From NCBI GenBank assembly GCA_000434295.1, contig HF994935.1:335680-394725 (forward strand): DNA of 59,046 nt. The letters run 5' to 3'. Each line of letters opens with the position of its first letter. Positions within the stretch are counted from its first letter, which is position 1. Position numbers and translations under genes: made by a program. Shown piece after piece: positions 51,693 to 59,046 of this stretch. Under the pieces are notes generated by a model. That model saw only the letters and a program-made list of their open reading frames with translations, was not told the DNA's origin and made no database searches. This stretch comes from Acetobacter sp. CAG:977. Its GTDB lineage: Bacteria > Pseudomonadota > Alphaproteobacteria > CAAGCB01 > CAG-977.

Positions 51693-52779
51693 AGAATGGA
51701 AAGAGTTTAATTTTGTTGAAATTTTTATTATTCGTGGGGGATTTTATAATAAGAAACCTCCAGTAGAGAGCTATGGCAATATTCCGTTTTTGGGAGCTGT
51801 GGATAATAATAATGGTATAACTGAATTCTATACGCTAAATAATATTGCTGAAAATAGTAAAATTGGTTATGGTAAAAATGAGCCATTATCACAAAAAATT
51901 TATCCTGGAAATTGCATTTGTGTTACTAATAATGGTTCTGTTGGGTATGCATATTACCAAAAACATATATTTACTTGTAGTCATGATATAAATCCGTTAT
52001 ATTTAAAAAATACAGAATTAACAGAAAATCTTGCAATGTTTTTAATTTCAGCTATTGAACAACAAAAAATATGTTTTAAATATTCTCGCAAATGGCGTCC
52101 TAAACGGATGAAAAAATCAAAAATTTTACTTCCGGTAGATGAAAAAAATAGTCCTGATTATAAATTTATGGAAGATTACATAAAAGAAAAAATACTCAAA
52201 AGACGACAAGAGTATTTAAAATATGCAAAACATAAATTAAAACGGATTGAATTTGAAAATATTACTTCGTTAAAAGATAAAAAATGGAAAGAGTTTTTTA
52301 TTGAAGATATATTTTTTATTAAGTCAGGTAAGAGATTAGTTAAAGAACAAATGATATTTGGTGATATTCCGTTTATTGGTGCATCTACTTTAAATAATGG
52401 AGTTACAAATTATATTTCTCAAAAAAATAGTTCTTTTGATAGAAATGTGCTTGGGGTTAATTATAATGGAAGTGTAGGTGAAGCTTTTTATCATCCATAT
52501 GGCTGTATTTTTAGTGATGATGTTAAAAGATTTCATATGTTAAATTATAATGATAATAGATTTTTATTATTATTTTTAGCCACAATAATAAAACACCAAA
52601 AAGAAAAATTTAATTATGGCTATAAATTTAATGAAACAAGAATGTTAAGACAAAAAATTCTTTTACCTGTTAATACTAATGGTGATCCAGATTATATATA
52701 TATGGAAAAATATATAAAAAATATATTTTATAAAAAATATAGTGATTATTTGGAATATGTAAAAAATAGATCTCTTTAA
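51673..52779 (+). CDS. Specificity (S/B) subunit of the BcgI-like system
   Basis: The 368-residue protein is an internal duplication with two target-recognition halves (about residues 5-190 and 200-368). Both halves share WKEF near the start, a GxIPFxGA...NNGxT block, a VxxNGSVGxAxY block, and a closing KILLPV-x5-PDY-x2-ME-x-YIK helix region. Each half should read one part of a bipartite DNA site for the fused A subunit. The ATG at 51673 with GAGG 6 bases upstream is chosen; a TTG at 51661 is too close to that site. It overlaps the A gene by 20 bases. Confidence 0.85.
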   Translation: MMNLTDREWKEFNFVEIFIIRGGFYNKKPPVESYGNIPFLGAVDNNNGITEFYTLNNIAENSKIGYGKNEPLSQKIYPGNCICVTNNGSVGYAYYQKHIFTCSHDINPLYLKNTELTENLAMFLISAIEQQKICFKYSRKWRPKRMKKSKILLPVDEKNSPDYKFMEDYIKEKILKRRQEYLKYAKHKLKRIEFENITSLKDKKWKEFFIEDIFFIKSGKRLVKEQMIFGDIPFIGASTLNNGVTNYISQKNSSFDRNVLGVNYNGSVGEAFYHPYGCIFSDDVKRFHMLNYNDNRFLLLFLATIIKHQKEKFNYGYKFNETRMLRQKILLPVNTNGDPDYIYMEKYIKNIFYKKYSDYLEYVKNRSL

Positions 52780-52801
52780 AAGAATAAAACGCATTTTAAT
52801 G

Positions 52802-52871
52802 AAAAAGGAACGTTTTTTTTATGATAAAGCCTTAACAGGCGAAGAGTTCGGTGGTAACGTTCTTTTTTTTT
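52802..52871 (+). terminator. Possible terminator after the island (long-loop type)
   Basis: AAAAAGGAACGTT (52802-52814) can pair with AACGTTCTTTTTT (52856-52868) with one G-T wobble. A small inner hairpin (GCCT-TAAC-AGGC, 52829-52840) lies in the loop and a T run follows. It argues that the stretch before 52889 is not coding. Confidence 0.4.
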
Positions 52872-52888
52872 ACAAGCGGGTGGAAAAG

Positions 52889-54247
52889 ATGGACGGCGTT
52901 ATATCGGCTTTATCGAATTTTGTCTGGGGCTTGCCTGTTTTGGCGTTGTTGTTGGGGACAGGGCTGTATTTGAGCATTTTGTTGCGCGGATTGCAGTTCA
53001 GAAAGCTGTTTTACGGGTTAAAGCAGGCATTTTCGAAACATCCCGACGACGGTGCGGAAGGGGATATTTCGCATTTTCAGGCTTTGATGACGGCATTGGC
53101 GGCTACGGTCGGGACGGGCAACATTGTGGGCGTTGCGACGGCGGTTGTTTTAGGCGGGGCAGGGGCTCTGGTTTGGATGTGGATTTCGGCTTTGGTCGGA
53201 ATGGTTACAAAGTACGGTGAAGCGATTTTGGCGGTTAAGTACCGCATTACGGATGACGACGGTAAAATGGCGGGCGGTCCGATGTATTATTTGGAAAACG
53301 GACTGCATTGCCGCTTTTTGGGAATTTTGTTTGCGATTTTTGCGGTGTTTGCGTCTTTCGGAATCGGCAGCGGCGTTCAGACAAATTCGATAGCGGCGGC
53401 GTTGAAGGATGCGTTCGGCGTTCCTGCTTTTGCAACGGCGCTTAGTGTCGGAATATTGACGGCTTTGGTTATTTTGGGCGGGATACGTTCCATCGGGCGC
53501 GTCGTTTCGTTTTTTGTGCCGTTTATGATGGTCTTTTACGTATCGTTTTGCCTGTATGCCGTTTTAACGCATTTATCGGAAGTCCCGGCGGCGTTTCGGA
53601 TGATTTTTGAATCGGCTTTTTCGGCACAAGCGTTTGCGGGCGGAACCGTCGGTGCGGCAATACGGTACGGCGTTGCGCGCGGCGTTTTTTCCAACGAAGC
53701 GGGTTTAGGCTCTGCACCGATTGCGGCTGCGGCGGCAAAAAGCGATTATCCCGGAAGACAGGCATTGGTTTCCATGACGCAGGTCTTTTTGGATACGATC
53801 GTGATTTGCACGATGACGGGCTTGGTTTTGATTTTGGGCGGCAAGACGGACGGCAGTCTGAACGGGGCGGAGCTGACGGCATACAGTTTCAGGGCTTTGT
53901 TGGGCGGCGCCGGAAAATATGTCGTCGCGTTAAGTTTGCTGTTTTTTGCGTTTTCGACGGTTCTGGGGTGGTCGTATTACGGCGAACGTTGCATTTATTA
54001 TTTATTCGGCAAAAAAGCCATATTGCCGTACAAATGCGTTTTCATCGCGATGGCAATGGCGGGAGCCGTTGCGACGAATTTGGAAACGGTTTGGAACATA
54101 TCTGACATTTTTAACGGATTGATGGCGATACCGAATTTGATCGGGATATTGGGATTGTCAGGGGTTATTGTGTCGGAAACCAAGTTATTTCAGTCGGTTA
54201 TGGACGAAGAAAAGGAAAAACGGCAAAAAAATAAAGAAGCCGCATAA
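52889..54247 (+). CDS. Alanine/glycine:cation symporter (AGCS family, AlsT-like)
   Basis: The 452-residue transporter has about eleven membrane segments. Family signatures are FVWGLPVLALLLGTGLYLSI at the N-terminus, ALAATVGTGNIVGVATAVVLGG near residue 75, GPMYYLENGL, VARGVFSNEAGLGSAPIAAA near 270, and the ending helix with a charged tail. It takes up alanine or glycine with Na+. The open frame runs 30 codons further upstream into the island junction, but that part is charged and unlike the family. The ATG at 52889 after GGTGGA gives the normal N-terminus. Confidence 0.93.
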   Translation: MDGVISALSNFVWGLPVLALLLGTGLYLSILLRGLQFRKLFYGLKQAFSKHPDDGAEGDISHFQALMTALAATVGTGNIVGVATAVVLGGAGALVWMWISALVGMVTKYGEAILAVKYRITDDDGKMAGGPMYYLENGLHCRFLGILFAIFAVFASFGIGSGVQTNSIAAALKDAFGVPAFATALSVGILTALVILGGIRSIGRVVSFFVPFMMVFYVSFCLYAVLTHLSEVPAAFRMIFESAFSAQAFAGGTVGAAIRYGVARGVFSNEAGLGSAPIAAAAAKSDYPGRQALVSMTQVFLDTIVICTMTGLVLILGGKTDGSLNGAELTAYSFRALLGGAGKYVVALSLLFFAFSTVLGWSYYGERCIYYLFGKKAILPYKCVFIAMAMAGAVATNLETVWNISDIFNGLMAIPNLIGILGLSGVIVSETKLFQSVMDEEKEKRQKNKEAA

Positions 54248-54253
54248 AAAGAC

Positions 54254-54282
54254 TTGCACATTACGGCTTACGGTGCTATATA
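54254..54282 (+). promoter_or_regulatory. Promoter of the initiator tRNA gene
   Basis: TTGCAC (54254-54259), a 17-base spacer and TATATA (54277-54282), giving a predicted start about 20 bases before the tRNA. This is the strongest sigma-70-type match seen in the window. Confidence 0.7.
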
Positions 54283-54309
54283 CAAGCCCGTACCGTTAAG
54301 GTATCTTGT

Positions 54310-54386
<77 letters not shown>

Positions 54387-54387
<1 letters not shown>

Positions 54388-54447
54388 AAAAAGAAACCGC
54401 CGAACAGGCGGTTAAAAAAGAACCCGCCGAACAGGCGGTTTTTTTTT
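54387..54447 (+). terminator. Tandemly duplicated 27-base hairpin, terminator of tRNA-fMet
   Basis: Two copies of a 27-base unit (54387-54413 and 54414-54440) differ at one base. Each has the hairpin CCGCC-GAACA-GGCGG. Only the second copy is followed by a long T run and is the likely working terminator. Confidence 0.88.
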
Positions 54448-54551
54448 GTGCCTGTTTAAAAAATTTTTGAAACAACAATTTATTCTTTTTCTTCCTTAAA
54501 AGTTGGAGTATTCCACAAAATACAGGTGTTTTTATAAAAAGGAGCGCAAAG

Positions 54552-55745
54552 ATGCTTTCCGAAAAATATGCGGGGATGTTGAACAAAACGTCGGTTATCA
54601 GAGATATGTTTTATTTCGCTTGCGACAGGGCGGAAAAATACGGTTCAGATAATGTTTTTGATTACAGTATAGGCAATCCGTCGGTGCCTGTTCCTGCGGA
54701 ATACAATGAGACCATCAAAAAATTGCTGGATGATCCTGATTTTGTTTCGATTCACGGTTACAGCCCGAACTTGGGGATTTTGTCGGTCAGGGAATCGATA
54801 GCGGCATATTTAAATAAGACATTTGATATGTCTTACGGTGCCGAACACATATTTATGACGTCGGGAGCCGCTTCGGCTTTGTGTCATGCGATTCGGTGCG
54901 TGATGCGTCCCGGAGAAGAAGTAATCGCTTTTGCACCGTATTTTCCGGAATATCGTCCGTATGTCGAGTTGGCAGACGGAACGTTAAAGGTCGTTCAGGC
55001 GGATACGGAGACTTTTCAAATTAACTTTGACCGTCTGAAAGAAGCTCTGAATGAGAAGACGGCGGCCGTTATCGTGAATTCGCCCTGTAATCCGTCGGGT
55101 GTCGTTTTTTCCGACAAGACATTAAAAGAATTGTCGGGCATCCTGGAAGAAGCCCAGCGCAAATTCGGTCATGAAATATTTATTATTTCGGACGAACCGT
55201 ACCGTGAAATTGCTTTTGACGGGATACGTGTGCCGTATGTTTCAAAATATTATGCCAATACGATATCGTGTTACTCGTTTTCGAAATCGCTGTCCGTACC
55301 GGGCGACCGTATCGGATATTTAGCGGTTAATTCTTCTGCCGCGGGGGCGGATATCCTTGTGCCAATGTGCGGGCAGGTGTCGCGCGGGCTGGGGCATAAT
55401 TGCCCGACGGCATTTGTTCAGCTGGCTGTCGGAAAGATGATCGGAAAAACGGCAGATTTAAGCGTTTATGAACGCAATATGAATTTGTTGTTTGATGCTT
55501 TTAATTCGTTGGGAATGGAATGCGTTCGTCCGAACGGGACGTTTTATCTGTTCCCGAAATCTCCCGAACCCGATGCCAAAAGCTTTTGCGAAAAAGCAAA
55601 ATATCACAATCTGATTTTTGTCCCCGGAGACTGTTTCGGTTGCCCCGGTCATTTCAGAGTTTCGTTCTGTCATGATACGGATACGGTCAGACGCAGTATT
55701 GATGCTTTGAAAGATTTTATGCGCAAGGTTTATCCGAACGCATAG
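54552..55745 (+). CDS. PLP-dependent class I/II aminotransferase
   Basis: The 397-residue fold-type I aminotransferase has YSIGNPSVPVP near residue 39, the cofactor-binding SGAASALCHAIRC near 97, NSPCNPSGVVF near 177 (the Asn-Pro motif), SDEPYREI near 215, and SYSFSKSLSVPGDRIGY-type sequence with the Schiff-base Lys near 246. It resembles the aspartate aminotransferase superfamily, but substrate specificity cannot be read from the sequence. The ribosome-binding site is AAAGGAGCGC. It has its own terminator, so it is probably a single-gene unit. Confidence 0.88.
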   Translation: MLSEKYAGMLNKTSVIRDMFYFACDRAEKYGSDNVFDYSIGNPSVPVPAEYNETIKKLLDDPDFVSIHGYSPNLGILSVRESIAAYLNKTFDMSYGAEHIFMTSGAASALCHAIRCVMRPGEEVIAFAPYFPEYRPYVELADGTLKVVQADTETFQINFDRLKEALNEKTAAVIVNSPCNPSGVVFSDKTLKELSGILEEAQRKFGHEIFIISDEPYREIAFDGIRVPYVSKYYANTISCYSFSKSLSVPGDRIGYLAVNSSAAGADILVPMCGQVSRGLGHNCPTAFVQLAVGKMIGKTADLSVYERNMNLLFDAFNSLGMECVRPNGTFYLFPKSPEPDAKSFCEKAKYHNLIFVPGDCFGCPGHFRVSFCHDTDTVRRSIDALKDFMRKVYPNA

Positions 55746-55761
55746 AAAACGGCTAAAAAAA

Positions 55762-55790
55762 AGCCCCCGTTCAAGGGGGCTGTTTTTTTT
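55762..55790 (+). terminator. Intrinsic terminator after the aminotransferase gene
   Basis: AGCCCCC (55762-55768) pairs with GGGGGCT (55775-55781) around GTTCAA, followed by a run of eight Ts. The A run before the stem gives a T run for minus-strand transcripts, so it may also end tRNA-Ser transcription. Confidence 0.93.
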
Positions 55791-55791
55791 A

Positions 55792-55882
55792 TGGCGGATG
55801 GAGCGAGATTCGAACTCGCGAGAGGCTTTAGACCCCTACACACTTTCCAGGCGTGCGCCTTCAACCGCTCGGCCATCCATCC
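55792..55882 (-). tRNA. tRNA-Ser (GGA)
   Basis: 91 bases with encoded CCA. Acceptor GGATGGA/TCCATCC with discriminator G, anticodon stem CACGC/GTGTG with loop CTGGAAA (anticodon GGA), long variable arm as expected for serine, and T arm GCGAG-TTCGAAT-CTCGC. All stems are regular. Confidence 0.96.
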
Positions 55883-55902
55883 GCAATTGCTGACGAGATA
55901 TG

Positions 55903-55931
55903 TGTATATATGATTGATTTGAAAATTACAA
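55903..55931 (-). promoter_or_regulatory. Candidate promoter of tRNA-Ser
   Basis: On the minus strand TTGTAA (55931-55926), a 17-base spacer and TATACA (55908-55903), 20 bases before the tRNA. Confidence 0.55.
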
Positions 55932-55999
55932 GATTTATTTCTGTTTTCTCTTCGGAATAAATCCCGATAAAAAAAACGGTATGGAAATAACAGCTGCTC

Positions 56000-56027
56000 T
56001 TGAAATTTTTTTTTGCTGCGCTACAGT
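56000..56027 (+). promoter_or_regulatory. Candidate promoter of the 107-residue membrane protein gene
   Basis: TTGAAA (56000-56005), a 16-base spacer and TACAGT (56022-56027), about 36 bases before the start codon. Confidence 0.5.
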
Positions 56028-56063
56028 AGCCCGAAAGATCACCTTTTTACGGATTTTTAGCAA

Positions 56064-56387
56064 ATGCCGTTTAGTCTTTTTAAAAGAAAAACTTTTTCTC
56101 ACAGGAACGGACTGATGTTTCTTTGCCGATTGACCGGATGGTGTTTTTTGTTGACGGCGTTGCTGGCAGCATCCGCCGAAGCCGTTGTCGCTTTGGGAAC
56201 GGGCGATCATGTCGGCATTGCGACTTCCGACATCTTTACGATTATTACGGGCTCGACGCCTTCGGCACCCGATACGTTTGCAGGGAAAATAATGCTCTGG
56301 CCGGCATGGAGCCTTATCGGTGCTTTGGGGCTGTTCTTGGTTTTTGTGTCGCGCAACAAAAGAAATAAATCGTCTTTTTCAGACTAA
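56064..56387 (+). CDS. Small two-span membrane protein, unknown function
   Basis: The 107-residue protein has a basic N-terminus, hydrophobic segments at about residues 18-43 (LMFLCRLTGWCFLLTALLAAS) and 76-94 (MLWPAWSLIGALGLFLVFV), and a basic C-terminus. The LWPAW...GLxxLF pattern next to a C-terminal basic tail recurs in small alphaproteobacterial proteins that I have seen annotated only as hypothetical or, doubtfully, as PetM-like. The ATG at 56115 is a possible alternative start, since no clear ribosome-binding site precedes 56064. It is convergent with the minus-strand gene ending at 56389. Confidence 0.6.
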   Translation: MPFSLFKRKTFSHRNGLMFLCRLTGWCFLLTALLAASAEAVVALGTGDHVGIATSDIFTIITGSTPSAPDTFAGKIMLWPAWSLIGALGLFLVFVSRNKRNKSSFSD

Positions 56388-56388
56388 G

Positions 56389-56952
56389 CTAATATAACGT
56401 TTTTCCTTTTAGTTCCGCCAATTTCTTTTCCAAAAACATTGTTTGGCAGGTTACGCCGTATTTTTCGTCGCGCAAAGCTAAAAACTTTTCCGAATTTAAG
56501 AGCGGTTTTAAAATCGACAGTTCCGCACGGGCATGCACGATTTCGACAACGGCGGGAAACAGCTCAAAAGCATCCAGTTCAAGATTTCTGTACCCCAAAC
56601 GACGGTCAATCAGGTATCGTCCGTCCGAACCTGCGCGGCATAATCCTCCGAACGTCGGATCAAAGATCAGCAATCCTCCGTCTTTAACGGCATATCGTCC
56701 TTTGGCTTCGTTGTGGTCGATAATGGCGTCGGCCATACTGTAGACTTGAAGATTTTCGGAATAAAAGCAACGAACCTTAGTTTTTGCTCCTGTCGAACGG
56801 GGCAAGCCTTTTGAATATTTTTCAATGCGCCGTAAAAAAGCCAGACGCGATCCGCCCGACATGACCATTAAAAAACGGTTTTCCCACAGTCTGTAAGGGT
56901 AGGGGGGAATGCGGGTAAATAAGTCTTTGAGCGTGTTAAAAAAGTCCGACAC
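56389..56952 (-). CDS. Conserved hypothetical protein downstream of lepA
   Basis: The 187-residue protein has no signal peptide or clear membrane span, and no family is recognised. It reads as a mixed alpha/beta domain. A central stretch (FYSENLQVYSMADAIIDHNEAKGRYAV, in parts) precedes a Gly-rich FDPTFGGLCRAGSDGRYLIDRRLGYRNLELDAFE region; the DRRLGYRNLELD piece looks most conserved. It starts 3 bases after the lepA stop codon on the same strand and is therefore probably co-transcribed with lepA. Confidence 0.6.
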   Translation of the reverse strand: MSDFFNTLKDLFTRIPPYPYRLWENRFLMVMSGGSRLAFLRRIEKYSKGLPRSTGAKTKVRCFYSENLQVYSMADAIIDHNEAKGRYAVKDGGLLIFDPTFGGLCRAGSDGRYLIDRRLGYRNLELDAFELFPAVVEIVHARAELSILKPLLNSEKFLALRDEKYGVTCQTMFLEKKLAELKGKTLY

Positions 56953-56955
56953 TTT

Positions 56956-58758
56956 TTATTCGTCTCCGATGCGCAAAGCTTCAATAAAAGCGGATTGCGG
57001 AATTTCGACTTTTCCGAACTGGCGCATCCGTTTTTTTCCTTCTTTTTGTTTTTCCAGCAATTTTCTTTTGCGGGTAATGTCGCCGCCGTAACATTTTGAG
57101 GTAACGTCTTTTCTAAAGCCGGCGATATCTTCTCTGGCGATGATTTTTCCGCCGATGGCGGCTTGGATGGGAATTTTGAACTGATGTCTGGGAATCAGTT
57201 CTTTCAATCTGGCGCAAATCTGCCTGCCGCGGCGTTCGGCGTCCGATCTGTGAGACAAAAACGACAACGCGTCGACGGTTTCGGAATTTACCAAAATGGT
57301 TACTTTGACCAAATCGCCTTCTTTATATCCCGAAAGCTCATAGTCAAAGCTGGCATATCCGCGCGTAATGGATTTCAGCCTGTCATAAAAATCAAAGACG
57401 ATTTCGTTTAACGGCAGTTCATAGACCAGCATGGCTCTGCTGCCGACATAGGTTAAGTTTTCTTGGACGCCGCGCCGTTCCGTGCACAGTTGCAAGACGG
57501 CGCCCAGATAATCGTCCGGCACCAATATTGTCGCCTTGACCCACGGTTCTTCAATGGATGCGATTCTGACGACGTCGGGGAAATCGGCGGGATTATGGAG
57601 CTCTACCAAATCGCCGTTTGTCATATGCATTTTATAAACGACGCTGGGAGCCGTTGTGATTAAGTCCAAATCGAATTCCCGGCTGAGGCGTTCTTCAATG
57701 ATTTCCATGTGCAGCAATCCGAGGAATCCGCAACGGAAGCCCTGACCCAAAGCGGCGGACTTTTCGGGGACGAATTCAAAGCTTGCGTCGTTAAGTTGAA
57801 GTTTTCCCAAAGCGTCTCTCAGGTTTTCATAATAGCTGGTGTCCAAAGGGAACATACTGCAGAACACGACGGGGATGCTGGGCTTAAATCCGGGCAAAGG
57901 CTCGGTTGCGGGGCGTCTGTCGTCGGTAATGGTGTCGCCGACTTTTGTTTCGCCGATGGTTTTGATGCCGGCGGTAATGAACCCCAGCTCGCCCGGAGTA
58001 AGGGCGTCAATGTCTTTCATTTTCGGCGTAAAGATGCCGACGCGTTCGACATCATGTGTCGAACCGTTTGCCATCATTCTGATTTTCATGCCTTTTTTCA
58101 AAATGCCGTCTTTGACGCGCACCAAAATAATCACGCCCAAATACGGGTCGTACCATGAATCGACCAGCATCGCCTTAAGCGGCGCTTCGGCATCACCTTC
58201 GGGGGACGGCAGATCATTGACGACGGCTTCCAAAACCTCATCAATGCCGATGCCCGTTTTAGCCGACACTTCAACGGCGTTAGAGGTGTCAATGCCGATA
58301 ACGTCTTCGATTTGGGCTTTGACTCGTTCGGGGTCTGCGGCGGGCAAGTCGATTTTGTTAATGACGGGGACGATTTCGTGATTGGCGTCCAGAGCTTTAT
58401 AGACGTTTGCAAGCGTTTGAGCTTCAACGCCCTGAGAGGCATCGACGACCAAGAGGGAACCTTCGCAAGCGGCAAGCGACCGGCTGACTTCGTAAGTAAA
58501 GTCGACGTGTCCCGGAGTATCGATCAGGTTCAGCTGATATTCCTTTCCGTCTTTTGCGGTGTACATCAGCCTGACGGTCTGAGCTTTGATTGTGATGCCG
58601 CGTTCGCGTTCCAAGTCCATGGAATCGAGGATTTGGTCTTTCATTTCGCGTTCGGTCAGCCCGCCGCACCGTTGGATCAGTCTGTCGGCGAGTGTTGATT
58701 TTCCGTGATCGATATGAGCGACGATGGAAAAGTTGCGAATATGTGCCAAATCAGTCAT
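56956..58758 (-). CDS. lepA: Elongation factor 4 (LepA)
   Basis: The 600-residue translational GTPase assists ribosome assembly or initiation and remodels stalled ribosomes. Seen are G1 AHIDHGKST near residue 16, G3 DTPGHVDF near 80, G4 NKIDLPAAD near 134, and G5-type SAKTG. The LepA-specific C-terminal domain has GFRCGFLGLLHMEI and ends KRKLLEKQKEGKKRMRQFGKVEIPQ. Length and domain order are standard. It is divergent from marC, with 163 bases between them. Confidence 0.98.
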   Translation of the reverse strand: MTDLAHIRNFSIVAHIDHGKSTLADRLIQRCGGLTEREMKDQILDSMDLERERGITIKAQTVRLMYTAKDGKEYQLNLIDTPGHVDFTYEVSRSLAACEGSLLVVDASQGVEAQTLANVYKALDANHEIVPVINKIDLPAADPERVKAQIEDVIGIDTSNAVEVSAKTGIGIDEVLEAVVNDLPSPEGDAEAPLKAMLVDSWYDPYLGVIILVRVKDGILKKGMKIRMMANGSTHDVERVGIFTPKMKDIDALTPGELGFITAGIKTIGETKVGDTITDDRRPATEPLPGFKPSIPVVFCSMFPLDTSYYENLRDALGKLQLNDASFEFVPEKSAALGQGFRCGFLGLLHMEIIEERLSREFDLDLITTAPSVVYKMHMTNGDLVELHNPADFPDVVRIASIEEPWVKATILVPDDYLGAVLQLCTERRGVQENLTYVGSRAMLVYELPLNEIVFDFYDRLKSITRGYASFDYELSGYKEGDLVKVTILVNSETVDALSFLSHRSDAERRGRQICARLKELIPRHQFKIPIQAAIGGKIIAREDIAGFRKDVTSKCYGGDITRKRKLLEKQKEGKKRMRQFGKVEIPQSAFIEALRIGDE

Positions 58759-58838
58759 AGCATTTTCCGTATTTGTTGTTCATTAAGTTTAAGATAATGA
58801 AACGCGTTGCCGAATAAAAGGATTTTATGCAAAAAGAA

Positions 58839-58867
58839 TTGTTTCCGTTGTTCCTTTTTTTGATAAT
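58839..58867 (+). promoter_or_regulatory. Candidate marC promoter
   Basis: TTGTTT (58839-58844), a 17-base spacer and GATAAT (58862-58867), 54 bases before the start codon. Confidence 0.4.
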
Positions 58868-58921
58868 TTTGTGATATGTTTCAATCAATTACGATAGATG
58901 AAAGAATGGAGATACCGAAAG

Positions 58922-59046
58922 ATGCTGGATATGCTGTTGCCGCCGTTTATGATATTGTTTGTGACGTTGGATCCGATAGGGAACATGCCGATTTTTATGA
59001 CTCTGACGGAAAGCCCCCGCCCCGATTACAGCAAGGCGATGGCAAG
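58922..59046 (+). CDS. marC: MarC family integral membrane protein, N-terminal part (runs off the window)
   Basis: Only 41 codons are present. The visible sequence MLDMLLPPFMILFVTLDPIGNMPIFMTL carries the LDPIGNxPIF motif in the first membrane segment that is diagnostic of MarC/YchE proteins. These are inner-membrane proteins of unclear function; despite the name, E. coli MarC is not needed for antibiotic resistance. A GGAG ribosome-binding site precedes the ATG. Confidence 0.85.
   Translation, partial: MLDMLLPPFMILFVTLDPIGNMPIFMTLTESPRPDYSKAMA

Larger units (their letters stand above)
49711..52800. other. AT-rich island carrying a BcgI-like restriction-modification system
   Basis: The block is visibly richer in A+T than both flanks and uses AAA, AGA, TTA and ATA codons, whereas neighbours favour CGT/CGC, GGC and TTG. 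Only two genes lie in it. No integrase, transposase, tRNA edge or flanking direct repeat was seen, so the mode of entry is unclear. Confidence 0.75.

Noticed and set aside
49773..52779. Incomplete Type I system that has lost hsdR
   Set aside because: The first gene already carries a PD-(D/E)xK nuclease site at its N-terminus and has BcgI-like length, so a separate hsdR is not needed.
52799..52888. Thirty extra N-terminal codons of the alanine symporter
   Set aside because: The stretch is charged, lies in a T-rich region with a possible terminator, and the family start is reproduced by the ATG at 52889, which has a ribosome-binding site.

Overview
This window is a chromosomal segment of an alphaproteobacterium. 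Gene content and order point to the Rhodospirillales-like side of the class, of the kind known mainly from uncultured, often gut-derived lineages (inference). The evidence is a DnaA-related HdaA gene, a cckA gene directly behind flhB, LpxI rather than LpxH, a short ProRS, an initiator tRNA with an A-U/G-C/G-C anticodon stem, and a sigma-54 type flagellar promoter. Coding density is high, the code is standard, and base use is even except for one clearly AT-rich block at about 49.7-52.8 kb.

Layout. 1-12.3 kb: the start of an ABC-F ATPase gene leaving the window on the minus strand, then plus-strand housekeeping genes (Sel1-like protein, ndk, DUF2066 protein, AI-2E exporter family, hdaA, proS, lolC/E, lolD, dnaE, a membrane protein). 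12.3-26.6 kb: the classic rpsB-tsf-pyrH-frr-uppS-cdsA-dxr-rseP-bamA-skp-lpxD-fabZ-lpxA-lpxI-lpxB cluster, joining translation, undecaprenyl phosphate and phospholipid supply, isoprenoids, outer-membrane protein assembly and lipid A. 26.7-30.1 kb: a TolC-family outer-membrane lipoprotein that ends in a SPOR-like domain, and L-serine dehydratase. 30.1-33.5 kb: an anaerobic class III ribonucleotide reductase locus whose glycyl-radical domain is encoded by a separate 63-codon gene between nrdD and nrdG, behind a promoter with two NrdR-box-like sites. 33.5-40.6 kb: a YidE-type transporter, two small orphan genes, then a minus-strand block (Cys-rich small protein, guanine deaminase, GT-C-like membrane protein, NfeD, band-7 protein, DUF486 protein). 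40.7-46.6 kb: flgB-flgC-fliE-fliQ-fliR-flhB-cckA, linking flagellar basal body and export genes to the cell-cycle kinase. 46.6-49.6 kb: cysQ, a metallopeptidase-like gene and recA. 49.7-52.8 kb: an AT-rich two-gene restriction-modification island with BcgI-like architecture (fused nuclease-methyltransferase plus two-TRD specificity subunit). 52.9-59.0 kb: alanine/sodium symporter, initiator tRNA followed by a tandemly duplicated hairpin, an aminotransferase, tRNA-Ser(GGA), two small conserved genes, lepA and the beginning of marC.

The observations most worth follow-up are the split NrdD, the TolC-SPOR fusion, the BcgI-like island, and the initiator tRNA with an extra base in its T arm. All assignments come from reading the sequence by eye; no database search was run.
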